Positions 6,021 through 6,295 of a stretch of 6,295 nucleotides of DNA are shown in pieces (position 1 is the first letter of the stretch; the number at the start of each line of letters is the position of its first letter). A program made the position numbers and the translations under genes. Source of the stretch: a bacterium HR12. Lineage in GTDB: Bacteria; Actinomycetota; UBA4738; HRBIN12. The notes under the pieces are model-generated. The model made no database searches and was not told the origin of the DNA. It saw only the letters and a list, made by a program, of their open reading frames with translations. Where the stretch lies: contig BEHO01000071.1 in assembly GCA_002898915.1 (NCBI GenBank), positions 1 through 6,295 on the forward strand, in the 5' to 3' direction.

Positions 6021-6049
6021 GTGAACGCGCGCCCGGCCCGCGGTAGGGT
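6021..6049 (+). promoter_or_regulatory. Putative promoter of the right-end membrane-protein gene
   Basis: GTGAAC (6021-6026) and TAGGGT (6044-6049) are separated by 17 bases, the best-spaced -35/-10 pair in the window. The expected start near 6056 gives a leader of about 50 bases containing the Shine-Dalgarno at 6094. It points away from the nucleotidylyltransferase promoter, so 5973-6107 is a divergent regulatory region; no clear operator palindrome was seen in it. Confidence 0.45.
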
Positions 6050-6093
6050 GCGGCTCGGCCGACGCTTGAGGAGCGAGCCCCTGACGAGGGAGC

Positions 6094-6099
6094 AGGAGG
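6094..6099 (+). promoter_or_regulatory. Strong Shine-Dalgarno of the right-end gene
   Basis: AGGAGG, followed by T, is a full anti-16S match. It lies 8 bases before GTG 6108 and decides that start over the in-frame GTG at 6099, which overlaps it. Confidence 0.6.
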
Positions 6100-6107
6100 T
6101 GGATGAG

Positions 6108-6295
6108 GTGGACGGACGGCCGATCCCAGACCTCCCTCCGCCCCCACCGCCCCCCGCGACCCCGTCCCGGGGCCGGCGCGGTCCGCATCCTCGACGCCGC
6201 ACGACATGGGGCGCGCTCGTCGTGGGCATCATCGTCCTCGTCGGGGCCGTCGGCTTCGCCGCGCTGGGGCGTGGGCCGTCGGCCGGCGCCCGCAC
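6108..6295 (+). CDS. Membrane-anchored protein of unknown function, N-terminal fragment
   Basis: This gene runs off the right edge; 62 residues are visible. The N-terminus (PIPDL, then seven prolines at 10-16, then ATPS) is disordered and proline-rich. An arginine-rich stretch follows (21-31, RGRRG...RRR), and then one hydrophobic helix WGALVVGIIVLVGAVGFAAL (34-53). By the positive-inside rule the short proline/arginine tail should be cytoplasmic and the missing C-terminal domain extracytoplasmic. GTG 6108 has an AGGAGG 8 bases upstream and a well-spaced promoter at 6021-6049, and the translated protein makes sense as a type II membrane anchor, so the frame is well supported. Such N-termini are found on many actinobacterial surface proteins (LytR-CpsA-Psr enzymes, HtrA-like proteases, septum and cell-wall proteins). 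Nothing in the fragment tells which, and no function is assigned. It is divergent from the nucleotidylyltransferase. Confidence 0.7.
   Translation, partial: MDGRPIPDLPPPPPPPATPSRGRRGPHPRRRTTWGALVVGIIVLVGAVGFAALGRGPSAGAR

Noticed and set aside
5973..6207. N-terminal extension of the nucleotidylyltransferase to starts near 6188 or 6207
   Set aside because: The extension is low-complexity, lacks family similarity and runs antisense through the divergent promoter, the AGGAGG and the start of the right-end gene. The conserved fold begins just after 5963.

Overview
The window is very GC-rich DNA with strongly GC-biased third codon positions and many GTG starts (four of the seven starts visible). 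Together with an F420-type luciferase-like oxidoreductase, a class II (GlpX) fructose-bisphosphatase and near-leaderless promoters of the form TAGGRT, this suggests a high-GC actinobacterium or a close high-GC relative. The phylum is an inference from gene content and composition. Nothing in the window marks a mobile element, phage, CRISPR array or RNA gene, so it reads as ordinary chromosomal core and housekeeping sequence.

Left part (1-2144, plus strand): the 3' end of ptsI (PTS enzyme I) comes first. After a 41-bp gap with a likely promoter comes pgsA (phosphatidylglycerophosphate synthase). Four bases further on is an extended short-chain dehydrogenase of the HpnA/dihydroflavonol-reductase type. 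The last two look like a two-gene lipid/membrane unit. A 164-bp intergenic region (2145-2308) follows, with an inverted repeat and a -10-like TAGGAT, and then glpX (2309-3304), the gluconeogenic fructose-1,6-bisphosphatase.

Right part (3359-5972, minus strand, convergent with glpX): transcription runs leftward through three genes. These are a sugar-phosphate nucleotidylyltransferase with a C-terminal left-handed beta-helix, an LLM-class F420-dependent oxidoreductase, and a 69-residue HARE-type winged-helix protein whose ATG overlaps the oxidoreductase stop (TGATG). At the far right, a divergent promoter region (about 5973-6107) separates the nucleotidylyltransferase from a truncated plus-strand gene. 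That gene encodes a proline-rich N-terminus followed by one transmembrane segment.

Functionally the window mixes carbon metabolism (ptsI, glpX, the sugar-nucleotide enzyme) with membrane lipid synthesis (pgsA, possibly the SDR) and F420 redox chemistry. I did not find a clearly new multi-gene system. The items most worth a second look are the translationally coupled F420 oxidoreductase/HARE pair, the divergent nucleotidylyltransferase with a probable leaderless GTG start inside its currently obvious ORF, and the repeated short-leader promoter architecture.
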